In this document: positions 54,928 to 63,481 of the stretch, in pieces
How the letters are laid out: every line of letters starts with the position of its first letter
Numbering within the stretch: position 1 is the first letter of the stretch
NCBI GenBank assembly: GCA_028818855.1
Contig: JAPPMY010000004.1
Coordinates: 1 to 63,481, forward strand
Direction of reading: 5' to 3'
DNA: 63,481 bases
From: Rhodospirillales bacterium
GTDB lineage: Bacteria > Pseudomonadota > Alphaproteobacteria > UBA828
Position numbers and translations under genes: made by a program
The notes under the pieces: model-generated
Database searches by the model: none
Seen by the model: only the letters and a program-made list of their open reading frames with translations
Told to the model about the DNA's origin: nothing

Positions 54928-57195
54928 TCACATGAAGCTGTGCGGGTCGATATCCACTTGAAGCCGGGCGCGCGTGCGCCGGTCAAGCGCCGCCAGCCAC
55001 CGCCGCATGTGGGGCTGCAGCAGCACGCCGCGCGGCGCCTTGAAGAGAAGACGGAAGCGATGGCGCCCGCGCAGCAGCTTGAGCGGCGCCGGCGCCGGAC
55101 CCAGAACCTGGATTCCGAGACTCTTCTCCTCGGCTCTTGCGGTGCGGGCGAGCGCTGACGCGGCACGCGAGGTCTCGGCCTCGTTCGGGCCGGACGCGAT
55201 GACGGCCGCGAGCCGGCCGAAGGGGGGCAGGCCGTGGGCCTTCCGTGCCGCTGCCTCCCGGGCCATGAATGAGTCGCGGTCGCCGGCGGCCAGCGCCTCG
55301 ATGACGGGGTGCTCGGCAGCGTACGTCTGGAGCATGACCCGGCCGGGGCGTCCGCCGCGCCCTGCGCGCCCGCCCACCTGATGGAGAAGCTGATAGGTGC
55401 GCTCGGCCGCCCGCATGTCGCCGCCGGCAAGCCCGAGGTCGGCATCCACCACGCCCACGAGCGTGAGCTGCGGGAAGTGATGTCCCTTGGCCACCATCTG
55501 CGTGCCGATCAGCACGTCGATCTCGCGGGCCGCGATGGCATCGACCAGGTCCTGCACCTGGCTGGGTCCGCCCACCGTATCGCTGGTGAGCACCGCCCAG
55601 CGGGCGCCGGGAAAGGCGCCGTCCACTTCCTCGGCCAGCCTCTCGACTCCCGGCCCGCACGCCGCGAAGCTCCCCTCCGTTTCGCAGGCCGGGCAGGATT
55701 CGGGCTGCGCCTGGCGGTAGTCGCAGTGGTGGCAGTCGAGCGTGCCGGTGAAGCGGTGCTCCACCAGCCAGGCGCTGCAGTTCGGGCAATGGAAGCGGTG
55801 ACCGCAGGCGCGGCAAAGCGTGAGCGGCGCGTACCCCCTGCGGTTGAGAAAGAGCAGCGCCTGCTCGCCGGCATCCAGGGTCCCGGCGAGGGCCGCACGC
55901 AAGGGGGGCGCGAGCCAGGCACCGCGCTCCGGCGGCGTCTCGCGCAGATCGACCGTCTCGATGGACGGCAACCGCGCGGCGCCGTGGCGATCCGGCAACA
56001 GCACGCTGGCATAGCGGCCTTTCTCGACATTGACGGCTGTTTCAAGCGACGGCGTGGCCGACGCCAGAACGGCGGGGCATCCCTCCAGGCGTGCGCGCAC
56101 CACCGCCATGTCGCGCGCGTGGTAGACGACGCCGTCCTCCTGCTTGAAGGCGGCGTCGTGCTCCTCGTCCACGACGATCAGGCCGAGCGAGCGAAACGGC
56201 AGCCAGAGCGCGGAACGCGCGCCGACCACGACCTGCGCCCGGTCTTCGGCAACGGCGCGCCAGGTCTCGCGCCGCCGGCGCGTGCCCAGCTCGGAATGCC
56301 AGACCGCGGGCGCCACGCCGAAGCGTGCGCGAAAGCGCCCGAGCCACTGGGCGCTGAGCGCGATCTCCGGCAGCATCACCAGCACCTGATGGCCGGCGTC
56401 GAGCGCGGCGGCGATCGCCTCGAAATAGACCTCGGTCTTGCCGGCTCCCGTCACGCCGTCGAGAACGGTGACCGAGAAGGCGGCATCCGCAAGCGCGCCG
56501 GAGAGCGCCTCGGCGCCCCGGCGCTGCGGCTCGGAGAGGACCGGGCGGGCGCAGCGCGTGTCGGGGCAGCCGAAGGTCGCCACGTCACGTATCGAGACCG
56601 CCTCGACCGCGCCGAGCGACGCCAGACCGCGCACCACACCGGCGCTCACGCCGGCCTCGCGCTCGATCTCGGCCGCGGTGCGGCTCGGCCCCTCCCTCAG
56701 CAGGTCGAGCACGCGGGCACGCGCTTCGGTCATGCGTGGCGCCTCGCCCTGCCCGCGCCGATAGGCGGTCCGCACCGGCGCGGGCTCGAGCGCGGCAGGC
56801 ACGCTCATCGCCATGCGCAGGACGGCGCCCCGCTGTGCGAGCGTGTACTCGGCCGCCCAATCGACGAGTCGGCGGAGCGGCTCGGTCATCGGCGGCGCCT
56901 CCAGCACCGCGGTCACCGGCTTGAGGCACGCAGGCTCCACGCCGCCTTCGCCCTCTCCCCAGATCACCCCGACACGCTCCACCCCGCCGAGAGGCACCCG
57001 CACGAACGAGCCGGGCAGGGCGGCCTCCTCCAGATCATCCGGCACGGCGTAGTCGTAGGCGCGGTCGAGCGGCAGCGGCAGCAGGACCGCAACGGTGACG
57101 GGCGGAGGCGCGTGCGCGCGCACGTCTCCGCCGTTGCTCGATTGGCTCACGGCACCCGGCCCGGAGCGCCGGAATGGAAACGACGCGCGGGACAT
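54928..57195 (-). CDS. priA: Primosomal protein N' (PriA helicase)
   Basis: This 755-residue 3'-5' DNA helicase restarts stalled replication forks. In order it has a 3'-end-binding domain, winged helix, Walker A GVTGAGKTEVY, DEEH box (VVDEEHDAAFKQED), the zinc-binding insertion with eight Cys (CRAC, CPNC, CHHC, CPAC), helicase motifs (GRAGRGGRPG) and a C-terminal domain. ATG start. A GTG 27 codons later is possible. It is divergent from transaldolase. Confidence 0.95.
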   Translation of the reverse strand: MSRASFPFRRSGPGAVSQSSNGGDVRAHAPPPVTVAVLLPLPLDRAYDYAVPDDLEEAALPGSFVRVPLGGVERVGVIWGEGEGGVEPACLKPVTAVLEAPPMTEPLRRLVDWAAEYTLAQRGAVLRMAMSVPAALEPAPVRTAYRRGQGEAPRMTEARARVLDLLREGPSRTAAEIEREAGVSAGVVRGLASLGAVEAVSIRDVATFGCPDTRCARPVLSEPQRRGAEALSGALADAAFSVTVLDGVTGAGKTEVYFEAIAAALDAGHQVLVMLPEIALSAQWLGRFRARFGVAPAVWHSELGTRRRRETWRAVAEDRAQVVVGARSALWLPFRSLGLIVVDEEHDAAFKQEDGVVYHARDMAVVRARLEGCPAVLASATPSLETAVNVEKGRYASVLLPDRHGAARLPSIETVDLRETPPERGAWLAPPLRAALAGTLDAGEQALLFLNRRGYAPLTLCRACGHRFHCPNCSAWLVEHRFTGTLDCHHCDYRQAQPESCPACETEGSFAACGPGVERLAEEVDGAFPGARWAVLTSDTVGGPSQVQDLVDAIAAREIDVLIGTQMVAKGHHFPQLTLVGVVDADLGLAGGDMRAAERTYQLLHQVGGRAGRGGRPGRVMLQTYAAEHPVIEALAAGDRDSFMAREAAARKAHGLPPFGRLAAVIASGPNEAETSRAASALARTARAEEKSLGIQVLGPAPAPLKLLRGRHRFRLLFKAPRGVLLQPHMRRWLAALDRRTRARLQVDIDPHSFM

Positions 57196-57350
57196 GCTAT
57201 GAGGCCGCCGCCGGTCAGCGCCGGCCCGACGTCGATTCGAATCGCGGATGCTGCGGTCATGCACTCGTCCTGCATCACTCCCGCGACGGCGTCCAGCCCG
57301 ATGACTCGTAGGACCGGCGCAGGGCCGCAGGTCTGGCACGGAGCGGCGGC

Positions 57351-58013
57351 ATGAAGTTTTTCGTAGATACGGCGGACCTAGCCGAGATCGAGGATCTCGC
57401 GGCGACCGGGCTGCTCGACGGCGTGACCACCAATCCGTCTCTCATCGCCAAATCCGGCGGCGACTTCTTCGACGTGATCCGCAACATCTGCGACATCGTG
57501 CCAGGCCCCGTCAGCGCCGAGGTCACCGCGACCGACGCCGAAACCATGCTCTCCGAAGGCCGAACGCTTGCCGCGATCGCCCCCAACGTCGCAGTCAAGG
57601 TGCCGCTCACCTGGGACGGCCTCAAGGCCTGCCGCGCGCTCAGCCAGGGCGGCACCAAGGTCAACGTCACGCTCTGCTTCTCTCCCTCCCAGGCATTGCT
57701 GGCAGCCAAGGCGGGCGCTGCCTTCATCTCGCCGTTCGTGGGCCGCCTCGACGACATCAGCCAGGACGGCATGGGCTTGATCCGCGAGATCGTGACGATC
57801 TACCGCGCATATCCCGATACCATCGGCACCGAAGTTCTGGTCGCTTCGATCCGCCATCCGCTGCATGTCGTGGAGGCCGCGAAGCTCGGCGCCGACGTGG
57901 CGACCGTGCCGCCCGCAGTGCTGCGGAAGCTCGCGAGCCACCCGCTTACCGACAAGGGTCTCGACGCCTTCCTCGCCGACTGGCAGAAGACGGGCCAGTC
58001 GATCCTCTCATGA
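57351..58013 (+). CDS. tal: Transaldolase, small (TalC/Fsa-like) type
   Basis: This 220-residue single-domain transaldolase of the TalC/fructose-6-phosphate aldolase group has [27 protein letters not shown], Schiff-base Lys in [12 protein letters not shown] and [16 protein letters not shown]. It exchanges dihydroxyacetone units in the pentose phosphate pathway. ATG start. Its stop overlaps the xerC ATG (ATGA). Confidence 0.95.
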   Translation: MKFFVDTADLAEIEDLAATGLLDGVTTNPSLIAKSGGDFFDVIRNICDIVPGPVSAEVTATDAETMLSEGRTLAAIAPNVAVKVPLTWDGLKACRALSQGGTKVNVTLCFSPSQALLAAKAGAAFISPFVGRLDDISQDGMGLIREIVTIYRAYPDTIGTEVLVASIRHPLHVVEAAKLGADVATVPPAVLRKLASHPLTDKGLDAFLADWQKTGQSILS

Positions 58014-58969
58014 GCAGGCCGGCGCGCGGGCCGATGCCGGCCGCCGCCGACCTCGCTGCGGCGGTAGACACCTGGCTCGGCCGCCTCGCCGACGAGCGGC
58101 GACGCTCCGATCACACCATCGCCGCCTACCGGCGCGACCTCGACGGTTTTCTGCGATTCCTCGCCGAACATCGGGGTGCTGCGCCCGACCTTGCGTCGCT
58201 CGGCGACCTCACCGTGCGCGACATCCGCGCCTGGCTCGCGCGCCGGGCGGCAGAGGGCCTGGCACGAACCTCCACCGCACGGGCACTGTCGGCAGTCCGA
58301 GTCTTCTTCCGCCATCTGGAGCGCGACGGCGTTCCCGTCTCCCCGGCGCTCTCGCTGGTGCGCGCGCCCAAGACGCCGCGCGCCGTGCCCCGGCCCCTGA
58401 CCGAGGGCCAGGCCAGGGCGGTCGTCGATCTGGGCGGCTTGAACGCCGGACCGCCCGACTGGACCGCCCGCCGGGATGCCGCGGTGCTGCTGCTGCTCTA
58501 CGGCTGCGGGCTGCGCATCGGCGAGGCGCTGGGCCTCGACCGCGCCGACGCGCCGGCCGCCGATGCCGCGCTCCACAGCCTGATGATCACGGGCAAGGGC
58601 AACAAGCAGCGGGTCGTGCCGGTGCTGCCCGTCGTGGCGGAGGCAATCGCCGACTATCTCGCCGCCTGTCCGCACCGGCTGGAGCCGGGCGACCCCCTCT
58701 TCGTCGGCGTGCGCGGCAAGCGGCTTCAACCCCGGCCGGTGCAACGGACCATGGCGCGGCTGCGTGGCGCGCTCGGCCTGCCGTCATCGGCGACGCCGCA
58801 CGCGCTCCGCCACAGCTTCGCCACCCATCTGCTTGCAGGCGGCGGCGACCTGCGCACGATCCAGGAGCTGCTCGGGCACGCGAGCCTCTCCACCACGCAG
58901 CGCTACACCGAGGTGGACGAGGCGGGCCTTCTTGCCGCCTATAGGGCAGCGCACCCCCGAGCCGGCTGA
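58010..58969 (+). CDS. xerC: Site-specific tyrosine recombinase XerC
   Basis: This 319-residue recombinase resolves chromosome dimers at dif. The N-terminal SAM-like core-binding domain ([20 protein letters not shown]) is followed by the catalytic domain with Arg in CGLRIGEAL, Lys in [16 protein letters not shown], His in GHASLSTTQ and nucleophile Tyr in RYTEVD. It is a housekeeping gene, not part of the prophage. ATG overlapping tal. Confidence 0.94.
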   Translation: MSRPARGPMPAAADLAAAVDTWLGRLADERRRSDHTIAAYRRDLDGFLRFLAEHRGAAPDLASLGDLTVRDIRAWLARRAAEGLARTSTARALSAVRVFFRHLERDGVPVSPALSLVRAPKTPRAVPRPLTEGQARAVVDLGGLNAGPPDWTARRDAAVLLLLYGCGLRIGEALGLDRADAPAADAALHSLMITGKGNKQRVVPVLPVVAEAIADYLAACPHRLEPGDPLFVGVRGKRLQPRPVQRTMARLRGALGLPSSATPHALRHSFATHLLAGGGDLRTIQELLGHASLSTTQRYTEVDEAGLLAAYRAAHPRAG

Positions 58970-58971
58970 GA

Positions 58972-58993
58972 CCCGGCGCTGAGCGACGCCGGG
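58972..58993. terminator. Hairpin between convergent xerC and peroxiredoxin genes
   Basis: A 7-bp stem CCCGGCG / CGCCGGG with an 8-base loop lies three bases after the xerC stop. Convergent placement suggests a shared terminator. There is no T-tract. Confidence 0.4.
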
Positions 58994-59008
58994 CCCGGCC
59001 GGCGCCGA

Positions 59009-59545
59009 TCAGGCAGCCTGCACCCGATCCAGCGACTCCACGTAGTCGAGCATGGTCTGGGCGTCCGAGACTTCGAAGGGGTCTCCGGGCGCATTGTCGC
59101 AACGCCCCGGCTCCACGAACATCCTGGTGATCTCACCGTCCTCGACTAGCATGGAGTAGCGCCAGCTTCGCTGTCCGAAGCCGAGATTGTCCTTGTCCAC
59201 GAGCATGCCCATGAGGCGGGTGAAGGTGCCGCAGCCGTCCGGCAGCAGGGTGACCTGGTCGACCCCCTGGTGCCTGCCCCACTGGTACATGACGAAGGCG
59301 TCGTTGACGGAGAGGCAGACGACCTCGTCGATACCGTAAGCCGTGAAGGTGTCGTGCAACGCCTCGTAGCCGGGCAGATGGGTGGTGCTGCAGGTCGGCG
59401 TGAACGCGCCAGGCAGCGCAAAGAGCACCACGCGGCGCCCGTCGAAAATCTCGGCGCTGGTCCTGTCCTGCCAGCGAAACGGATTCGACCCCTCCACGCT
59501 CTCGTCACGAACGCGGGTCTTGAATGTCACCTCGGGTACACGCAT
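59009..59545 (-). CDS. Peroxiredoxin (Prx5/AhpC-like)
   Basis: This 178-residue peroxidase of the Prx5 type has peroxidatic Cys in PGAFTPTCSTTHLP. A second Cys in DGCGTF and another in RCDNAP could resolve the disulfide. It probably reduces H2O2 or organic peroxides using a glutaredoxin or thioredoxin partner. The ATG has an AGGAG ribosome site. The promoter region carries an Irr-box-like palindrome. The longer frame upstream crosses that promoter and is rejected. Confidence 0.9.
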   Translation of the reverse strand: MRVPEVTFKTRVRDESVEGSNPFRWQDRTSAEIFDGRRVVLFALPGAFTPTCSTTHLPGYEALHDTFTAYGIDEVVCLSVNDAFVMYQWGRHQGVDQVTLLPDGCGTFTRLMGMLVDKDNLGFGQRSWRYSMLVEDGEITRMFVEPGRCDNAPGDPFEVSDAQTMLDYVESLDRVQAA

Positions 59546-59584
59546 GGCACTTGCTCCTGATCCAGAATGGCTCCTGACCTGCAA

Positions 59585-59601
59585 TTTAGAACTATTCTTA
59601 T
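59585..59601 (-). promoter_or_regulatory. Irr-box-like operator with adjacent TATAAT at the peroxiredoxin gene
   Basis: The 17-base palindrome TTTAGAACTATTCTTAT matches 15 of 17 positions of the rhizobial ICE box (TTTRGAAyNRTTCYAAA). On the minus strand a perfect TATAAT partly overlaps it on the upstream side. The site lies 40-56 bases before the ATG, fitting repression. OxyR or Fur control is possible instead. Confidence 0.5.
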
Positions 59602-59716
59602 TATAGTCAAGGATCAATTTGCATGCCATCCGGACAGGCCCCATTGCGGCCCGGCTTCAAATTTAATGCGGAGCTTCAGTTAGCTAAGTGTCGCAGCCAC
59701 GGAGACTCAAGGCCCC

Positions 59717-60475
59717 CTACTCCGCGGCTTCGGCGATGTCGTCGGCCGTGCCGAAGTGGCTGAACATTCCGGTGAAGCGCTTGCGCTCCGGCGGGCGGTA
59801 GGTCTTGCGCTTGCTGGTCTTCAGCCCGAGTTCCACCAGCAGCTCCGCCTGCTTGGTGGCGCAGACGACGCCGTCGAGGATCGGCACGCCAAGCTCGGCT
59901 TCGAGCTCCGCAGCGAAGCGGGCGAAGCCGGCGCAGCCCAGGCAGACGGCCTCCGCCTCGTCCTCCTTGACCGAGCGGCGCACCTCGTCCCGGAGCTTCT
60001 CCATCGAGCCCTCGGGATCCCGCTCGATGTCGAGCACGTAGAGCGGCGTCGTGCGGATGGCGACGATGCGTTCGGACATGCCGTAGCCGTGCACCATCTC
60101 CTCGAGCATGGTGCGGATGCGGGGGATCACCGTCACGACGGAGAACCGGGCCGCCACCATCGACGCGGTGTAGAACGAGGCCTCGGCGATGCCGACCACC
60201 GGCTTTTCGGTCATCTCGCGCGCCGCATGAAGCCCGGGGTCGCCGTAGCAGGCGATGACATAGGCGTCGACGCCCTCGCCCTCTCCCTTCCGCACCTCGT
60301 CGAGCACGCCGCAGGCGGCCACCTGCTCGTCGTAGTAGCTCTCGATGGAGTCGGGGCCGAAATCGGGGCTCACGGCCACGATCTCGGTGCCGCCACTGGC
60401 GACCGAGCGCGCGGCCTCGCCGATCCCCTCGGTCATCTCGAGTGTGGTGTTGGGATTGATCACCTTGATCTTCAT
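59717..60475 (-). CDS. Asp/Glu/hydantoin racemase-family protein
   Basis: This 252-residue enzyme has two catalytic Cys, in IACYGDPGL and CLGCAGF, typical of cofactor-independent racemases such as hydantoin racemase. MKIKVINPNTTLEMTEGIG at the start is typical of HyuE-type proteins. It lies 12 bases after the hydantoinase B gene, so it probably racemises hydantoin substrates for that pathway. Confidence 0.88.
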   Translation of the reverse strand: MKIKVINPNTTLEMTEGIGEAARSVASGGTEIVAVSPDFGPDSIESYYDEQVAACGVLDEVRKGEGEGVDAYVIACYGDPGLHAAREMTEKPVVGIAEASFYTASMVAARFSVVTVIPRIRTMLEEMVHGYGMSERIVAIRTTPLYVLDIERDPEGSMEKLRDEVRRSVKEDEAEAVCLGCAGFARFAAELEAELGVPILDGVVCATKQAELLVELGLKTSKRKTYRPPERKRFTGMFSHFGTADDIAEAAE

Positions 60476-60487
60476 GGGCGTTCCTCC

Positions 60488-62257
60488 CTATCGGCTTCCG
60501 CGCCGGGCTTCGGTGGCGGCGGCGTCCAGCTCGCCCGACTCGGTGACGACGACACCATAAAGGCTCTCGGCCGTCCCACGCGATATGTAGCCGTCGCGCA
60601 CGTCCTCCGCCACGGCGTCAGGCGCGCGCTCGGCGGCCTCGCCGTAGCCGCCGCCGCAGGTGCCGGTGAGCGTCAGGCTCTCGCCGGCCTTGACCGCGCG
60701 GTTCGGCATCATCGAGGGGAACGGAATATCCTCGCCGTCGGCCCGGTGATAGACCAGCGCCGCCTCGCGCCCCTCCGCGCCGCCGTCGAAACCCCAGGGC
60801 CGGAAGGCGTGACCGTCGCCCTCGACCGAGATGAAGCTGTCGGAGAGGAAGGAGACCTCGCGGACGGACCCGATGCCGCCCCGCCAGCGCCCCGCCGCAG
60901 AGGCGTCGTCGCGCAGCTCGTAGCGGGCGATGCGGAGCGGCAGGTGGGACTCGATGTCCTCGATCGGATTGTTGCGGGTGTTGGCGTAGAGCGTGTCCAC
61001 CGCGTCCATCCCGTCCTTGCCGGCGCGGCCGCCGTAGCTGCCCTCGTGGATGTCCATGTGCACCCAGTGGCCGCCGTCCTTGAGGCCGGAGAACGCGATC
61101 ACCTTGAGGTTGCCGACACCGGCGGAGACCTTGTCCGGCACCGCCTGGGCGAGCGCCTTCATCAGCGTATCGGCGACGATATTGCCGGAGACGAAGCGCG
61201 CGATGGTGGGCGCCGGGAAGGTGGGATTGGCGATCGTGCCCTCCGGCGCCTTGATGGTGATGGGACGGATCAGGCCCGAGTTCTGCGGAATGTGGCCGAA
61301 GGTCTCGCTGTCGAGCAGGATCGAGCGGACCGTCAGCCAGATCGCGCAATCGACCGTGCCTTCGAGCGGCATGTTGATGGGCCGGTCGTCGCACTGGCGC
61401 GCGGTGCCGTCCAGGTCCACCACCAGCTCGCTGCCCTCGACGGTGACGGCCACGGCGACCTTGAAATGACGCCGGTCGGGGTCGTCGAGGAAGCCGTCCA
61501 CATGCCCTTCGGCCCGGTAGGTGCCGTCGGGCAGCGCCTCGATCGCCTGGCGCATCAGCCGCTCGGAGTAGTCCATGAGCGCATCGGCCGCCGCCTCCAC
61601 GGTTTCCAGTCCGTGGCGCTCGATCAACGCGAGGTAGCGCTCGGCGCCGATGCGGCTGGCCGCGACCTGCGCTTCCATGTCGCCCACCACCATGTCCGGC
61701 GCGCGGATGTTGTCGCGCATCATGTGCCAGAGCGCTTCGTTCTCGGTGCCCTTGTCGTAGGCCTTGAGCGCCTTGAACTGCAGGCCCTCGGCGTAGGCAT
61801 CCATCGCATCGACGATGCCGCAGCTTCCCGGACTGAGCGCGCCGATGTCGAGGTGATGCGCGGTGGTGACCGCGTAGCCCACCAGCGCGCCATCGAGGAA
61901 GACCGGCACGATGAAGGCGACGTCCGGCCCGTGGCTCGCGCCGTGATAGGCGGAGTTGTGAATGATCACGTCGCCCTCATGGAGGGTCTGGCCGCGCTCC
62001 TCCAGGATCTGGTTCATCCCTCTCACGTAGCCGGGGATGGGCCCCGACTGGAGCGGCGTCGAGTGCACCGACTCGCAGAGCTGGCGGCCGTAGCGATCGA
62101 TGATCGCCGCGCCGAAATCCTCGGATTCGCGGATGATCGAGGAATACGACATGCGCATGAGCTTCCAGCCCATCTCGACCGCAATGTTCTCCAGCGCGCC
62201 CTGGATCACGCTCGCGGTGACGGCGTCGATGGGGCGGCGGTTCGGTGTCTCTGACAT
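60488..62257 (-). CDS. Hydantoinase B/oxoprolinase subunit
   Basis: This 589-residue protein is the full HyuB length. ERGQTLHEGDVIIHNSAYHG, TTAHHLDIGALSPGSCGI, LDGTARQCDDRPINMP and MDIHEGSYGGRAGKDG are family signatures. Together with HyuA it cleaves hydantoins or 5-oxoproline-like rings using ATP. ATG start. It is preceded by the HyuA gene and followed by the racemase gene. Confidence 0.93.
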   Translation of the reverse strand: MSETPNRRPIDAVTASVIQGALENIAVEMGWKLMRMSYSSIIRESEDFGAAIIDRYGRQLCESVHSTPLQSGPIPGYVRGMNQILEERGQTLHEGDVIIHNSAYHGASHGPDVAFIVPVFLDGALVGYAVTTAHHLDIGALSPGSCGIVDAMDAYAEGLQFKALKAYDKGTENEALWHMMRDNIRAPDMVVGDMEAQVAASRIGAERYLALIERHGLETVEAAADALMDYSERLMRQAIEALPDGTYRAEGHVDGFLDDPDRRHFKVAVAVTVEGSELVVDLDGTARQCDDRPINMPLEGTVDCAIWLTVRSILLDSETFGHIPQNSGLIRPITIKAPEGTIANPTFPAPTIARFVSGNIVADTLMKALAQAVPDKVSAGVGNLKVIAFSGLKDGGHWVHMDIHEGSYGGRAGKDGMDAVDTLYANTRNNPIEDIESHLPLRIARYELRDDASAAGRWRGGIGSVREVSFLSDSFISVEGDGHAFRPWGFDGGAEGREAALVYHRADGEDIPFPSMMPNRAVKAGESLTLTGTCGGGYGEAAERAPDAVAEDVRDGYISRGTAESLYGVVVTESGELDAAATEARRGSR

Positions 62258-62260
62258 GGC

Positions 62261-63481
62261 TCAGTCCTCCTCGCCCAGGCGCAGGATGAGGTTTGCGCTC
62301 AGATCCACGCGCACCGACCAGCCGGGCGGCACCACGGTGGTGGCGTCCTTCTGCACGATGATCGCAGGTCCCGGGATCGGCGTCTCCAGCGGCAGCGCAT
62401 CCCGCCGGTAGAAGGCCGTGTCATGGCCTTCGAGCGCGCCGTCCACGCGAAAGACCGAGCGCGCGATCTTGACCCGCGCGTCGGCCAGCGAACCGCCCGC
62501 CGGCGAGGGCGGCGCCGCGATCTTGGGCATGTGGCCCACCCCGGTGATGCGGATGTTCACGATCTCGATGGGGCTCTCGGTGAAACAGTGGCCGTATTCC
62601 TGCTCGTGCAGCGCGTGGAAGGCCTGCCAGACCTCCTCCAGCCCGGCCTCGTCCAGTTCCTCCGCCGGGAAGGCGACCCGCAGCTCGTAGCCCTGGCCGA
62701 CGTAGCGCAAGTCGCCGGCGCGGCGCTCCTCCACCCGGTCGGCGCCGAGACCGGCGGCCTCGTACTGGGCCAGCAGGTCGCGGCTGAGCCTGGAAAAATC
62801 GCGGTTGATCCGCTCGATGTCCACCGCGCCCTTGACCTGGAAGGCGGTCATGATCTGGTCGTACTTGAGATCGGTGGTGAGGAGGCCCGCCGCCGACGTG
62901 ATGCCGGGATGGGGCGGCACCACGACCTCCGGCACGTCCAGCATCGCCGCGACCTCGGCGCCGTGCAGCGGCCCGGCGCCGCCGAAGGCCACCAGCGAGA
63001 AGTCGCGTGGATCGAGCCCCTTCTGGACCGTCTTGGAGCGGATGGCGTTCGCCATGTTGGCGTTGACGATGGTGAGCACGCCTTCCGCCGCTTCGTGCTT
63101 GTCGACGCCGAGGGTCTCGGCAAGGTCCGTGAGAGCCTTGTCCGCACGTTCCGGCGCGAGCGTCATCTCGCCGCCGAGGAAGTTGTCCGCATCCAGCCGG
63201 CCGAGCACGAGGTTGGCGTCCGTCACCGTGGGCGCGCTGCCGCCCCGGCCGTAGCAGGCGGGGCCGGGCTCCGAGCCGGCACTCTCGGGGCCGACCTTGA
63301 AGGCCCCGCCGGCATCGACGCGGGCGATGCTGCCGCCGCCTGCGCCGATGGTCGTGATGTCGATCATCGGCACCAGCACCGGGTAGCCGCCGATCCAGGT
63401 ATCGCGCGCGGTGGCTTCGTTGTAGTGGCCGTCGATCACGATGCCGATGTCGGCGCTGGTGCCGCCCACGTCGAAGGTGAT
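62261..63481 (-). CDS. Hydantoinase A/oxoprolinase subunit, 3' part
   Basis: This frame is open to the window edge. At least 406 residues are visible, and the true start lies beyond. VGGTSADIGIVIDGHYNEAT, GGGSIARVDAGGAFKVGPES and ACYGRGGSAPTVTDANL are hallmarks of the HyuA ATPase-like fold. It is translated before HyuB, with three bases between them, so the proteins are made together as the ATP-dependent hydantoinase. Confidence 0.93.
   Translation of the reverse strand: MTFDVGGTSADIGIVIDGHYNEATARDTWIGGYPVLVPMIDITTIGAGGGSIARVDAGGAFKVGPESAGSEPGPACYGRGGSAPTVTDANLVLGRLDADNFLGGEMTLAPERADKALTDLAETLGVDKHEAAEGVLTIVNANMANAIRSKTVQKGLDPRDFSLVAFGGAGPLHGAEVAAMLDVPEVVVPPHPGITSAAGLLTTDLKYDQIMTAFQVKGAVDIERINRDFSRLSRDLLAQYEAAGLGADRVEERRAGDLRYVGQGYELRVAFPAEELDEAGLEEVWQAFHALHEQEYGHCFTESPIEIVNIRITGVGHMPKIAAPPSPAGGSLADARVKIARSVFRVDGALEGHDTAFYRRDALPLETPIPGPAIIVQKDATTVVPPGWSVRVDLSANLILRLGEED

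Noticed and set aside
58010..58969. The tyrosine recombinase as the prophage integrase
   Set aside because: It is 13 kb from the phage module, sits with transaldolase and priA, and has XerC-like length and motifs.
59756..62254. An 832-codon plus-strand frame opposite racemase and hydantoinase B
   Set aside because: Antisense to two genes with clear catalytic motifs. The composition is that of a shadow.

Overview
The window reads as chromosomal DNA of a GC-rich alphaproteobacterium. The evidence is an F1-only ATP synthase operon in the order atpH-A-G-D-C, the neighbourhood transglycosylase/dapA/smpB/uracil-DNA glycosylase/NYN/folK, priA divergent from transaldolase-xerC, and two classes of intergenic palindrome that are common in Rhizobiales and Rhodospirillales. 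The genus cannot be named from sequence alone. No tRNA, rRNA or CRISPR array was found.

Layout. 1-3240 (+): a peptide-type ABC importer (permease cut by the window edge, second permease, two ATPases), followed by a relic of an RbsC-type sugar permease. 3326-10412 (-): a complete sugar uptake and catabolism operon: a Tat-exported binding protein, two permeases, an ATPase, a TIM-barrel sugar isomerase and a ribokinase-like kinase. 10613-21204: housekeeping genes (mlaA, threonine dehydratase-like, lytic transglycosylase, dapA, smpB, UDG, NYN nuclease, folK, ctpA, rppH, ferritin-like protein). 21276-27523 (-): a nitrilase-family hydrolase, an AT-rich islet with a small HTH-like gene, and the F1 ATPase operon. 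27797-29539 (+): a thiol peroxidase-like protein, an AhpD-like protein and a RidA-like protein.

29623-44394 (-) is a phage structural module about 15 kb long. Its head genes are Mu-like (protease/scaffold, DUF2190, capsid, gp36, gpG, terminator) and its tail is siphovirus or gene-transfer-agent-like (tube, tail chaperone, short tape measure, NlpC/P60, tip protein J, collar fibre). Terminase, portal, integrase and lysis genes are absent. The chaperone carries a T8 slippery run and an overlapping -1 frame that ends just before the tape-measure gene, which suggests programmed frameshifting. Small palindromes occupy the tail spacers, and two of them lie in frame inside the tip gene.

45135-57195 (-): SDR, histidinol/sulfopropanediol dehydrogenase-like, DUF427, MaoC, nitroreductase, TolC, rhodanese and Pcm genes. 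Next comes a MalK-like ATPase in which every catalytic motif is lost, then MDR dehydrogenase, VOC, DUF3891 and priA. 57351-58969 (+): transaldolase and xerC. 59009-63481 (-): a peroxiredoxin with an Irr-box-like operator, then a racemase and hydantoinase B/A cluster cut by the window edge.

The most notable observations are the in-frame palindromic insertions with compensatory stem changes, the predicted frameshift, the degenerate MalK-like protein and the possible Irr control of a peroxiredoxin.
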